DNA of 7,344 nucleotides, taken from positions 1 to 7,344 of the forward strand of contig JAUNXM010000101.1 in the NCBI GenBank assembly GCA_030539815.1. Direction: 5' to 3'. This document shows positions 7,315 to 7,344 of the stretch, one piece after another. Source of the DNA: Methanobacterium sp. Lineage in GTDB: Archaea; Methanobacteriota; Methanobacteria; Methanobacteriales; Methanobacteriaceae. Below the pieces are notes generated by a model. The model was not told the origin of the DNA. It was given only the letters and a program-made list of their open reading frames with translations, and did no database searches. Both the position numbers and the translations under genes were made by a program. How positions within the stretch are numbered: position 1 is the stretch's first letter; each line of letters starts with the position of its first letter.

Positions 7315-7344
7315 TTGATTCATTTAATGTTAATTCATTTAATG
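7315..7344. repeat. 15-bp tandem repeat at the right edge
   Basis: TTGATTCATTTAATG (7315-7329) is followed directly by TTAATTCATTTAATG (7330-7344), identical at 14 of 15 positions. The second copy ends exactly at the window edge, so further copies may follow. It lies upstream of cbiG, about 85-115 bp from its start codon, where it could belong to a promoter region. Confidence 0.5.

Overview
The window looks like a chromosomal stretch from a methanogenic euryarchaeon of the order Methanobacteriales, probably a mesophilic Methanobacterium-like organism. The evidence is a DNA polymerase D small subunit (DP1), an archaea-only UPF0147 protein, an archaeal-type fuculose-1-phosphate aldolase, anaerobic corrin-ring genes (cobJ/cbiH and cbiG), Shine-Dalgarno motifs of the GGAGGTGAT type, and strongly AT-rich intergenic DNA with TATA-like boxes. 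I recall a similar gene order around DP1 in Methanothermobacter, but this was not checked.

Layout, left to right. A DUF488 gene (121-474, minus) stands alone between AT-rich gaps. A gap of about 415 bp (475-889) holds no convincing gene. Then comes a minus-strand pair: a small membrane-anchored protein (1987-2496, probable TTG start) followed 35 bp downstream by cobJ (890-1951), which carries an extra cysteine-rich C-terminal domain. A divergent, AT-rich intergenic region of about 470 bp (2497-2966) contains a near-perfect 18-bp palindrome and TATA-like boxes. The plus strand then carries a small unrecognised helical protein (2967-3380), DP1 (3504-4967) and a class II aldolase (5020-5595); the last two are probably co-transcribed. 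Two minus-strand genes face them: UPF0147 (5754-6008) and cbiG (6199-7230). The window edges carry short AT-rich tandem repeats.

Functionally, the cobalamin genes belong to the oxygen-independent route. CobJ/CbiH methylates C17 and drives ring contraction. CbiG opens the resulting lactone two steps later, after CbiF, which is not in this window. Methanogens need corrinoids for methyl transfer. DP1 is the exonuclease subunit of replicative PolD; its partner DP2 is not here. The aldolase can supply lactaldehyde, a route to lactate for coenzyme F420 in methanogens. Overall this is a core-genome region. The main unexplained items are the membrane-anchored protein in front of cobJ, the orphan helical protein with its elaborate upstream region, and the cysteine-rich tail on CobJ. 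I see no mobile element, CRISPR array, tRNA or rRNA.
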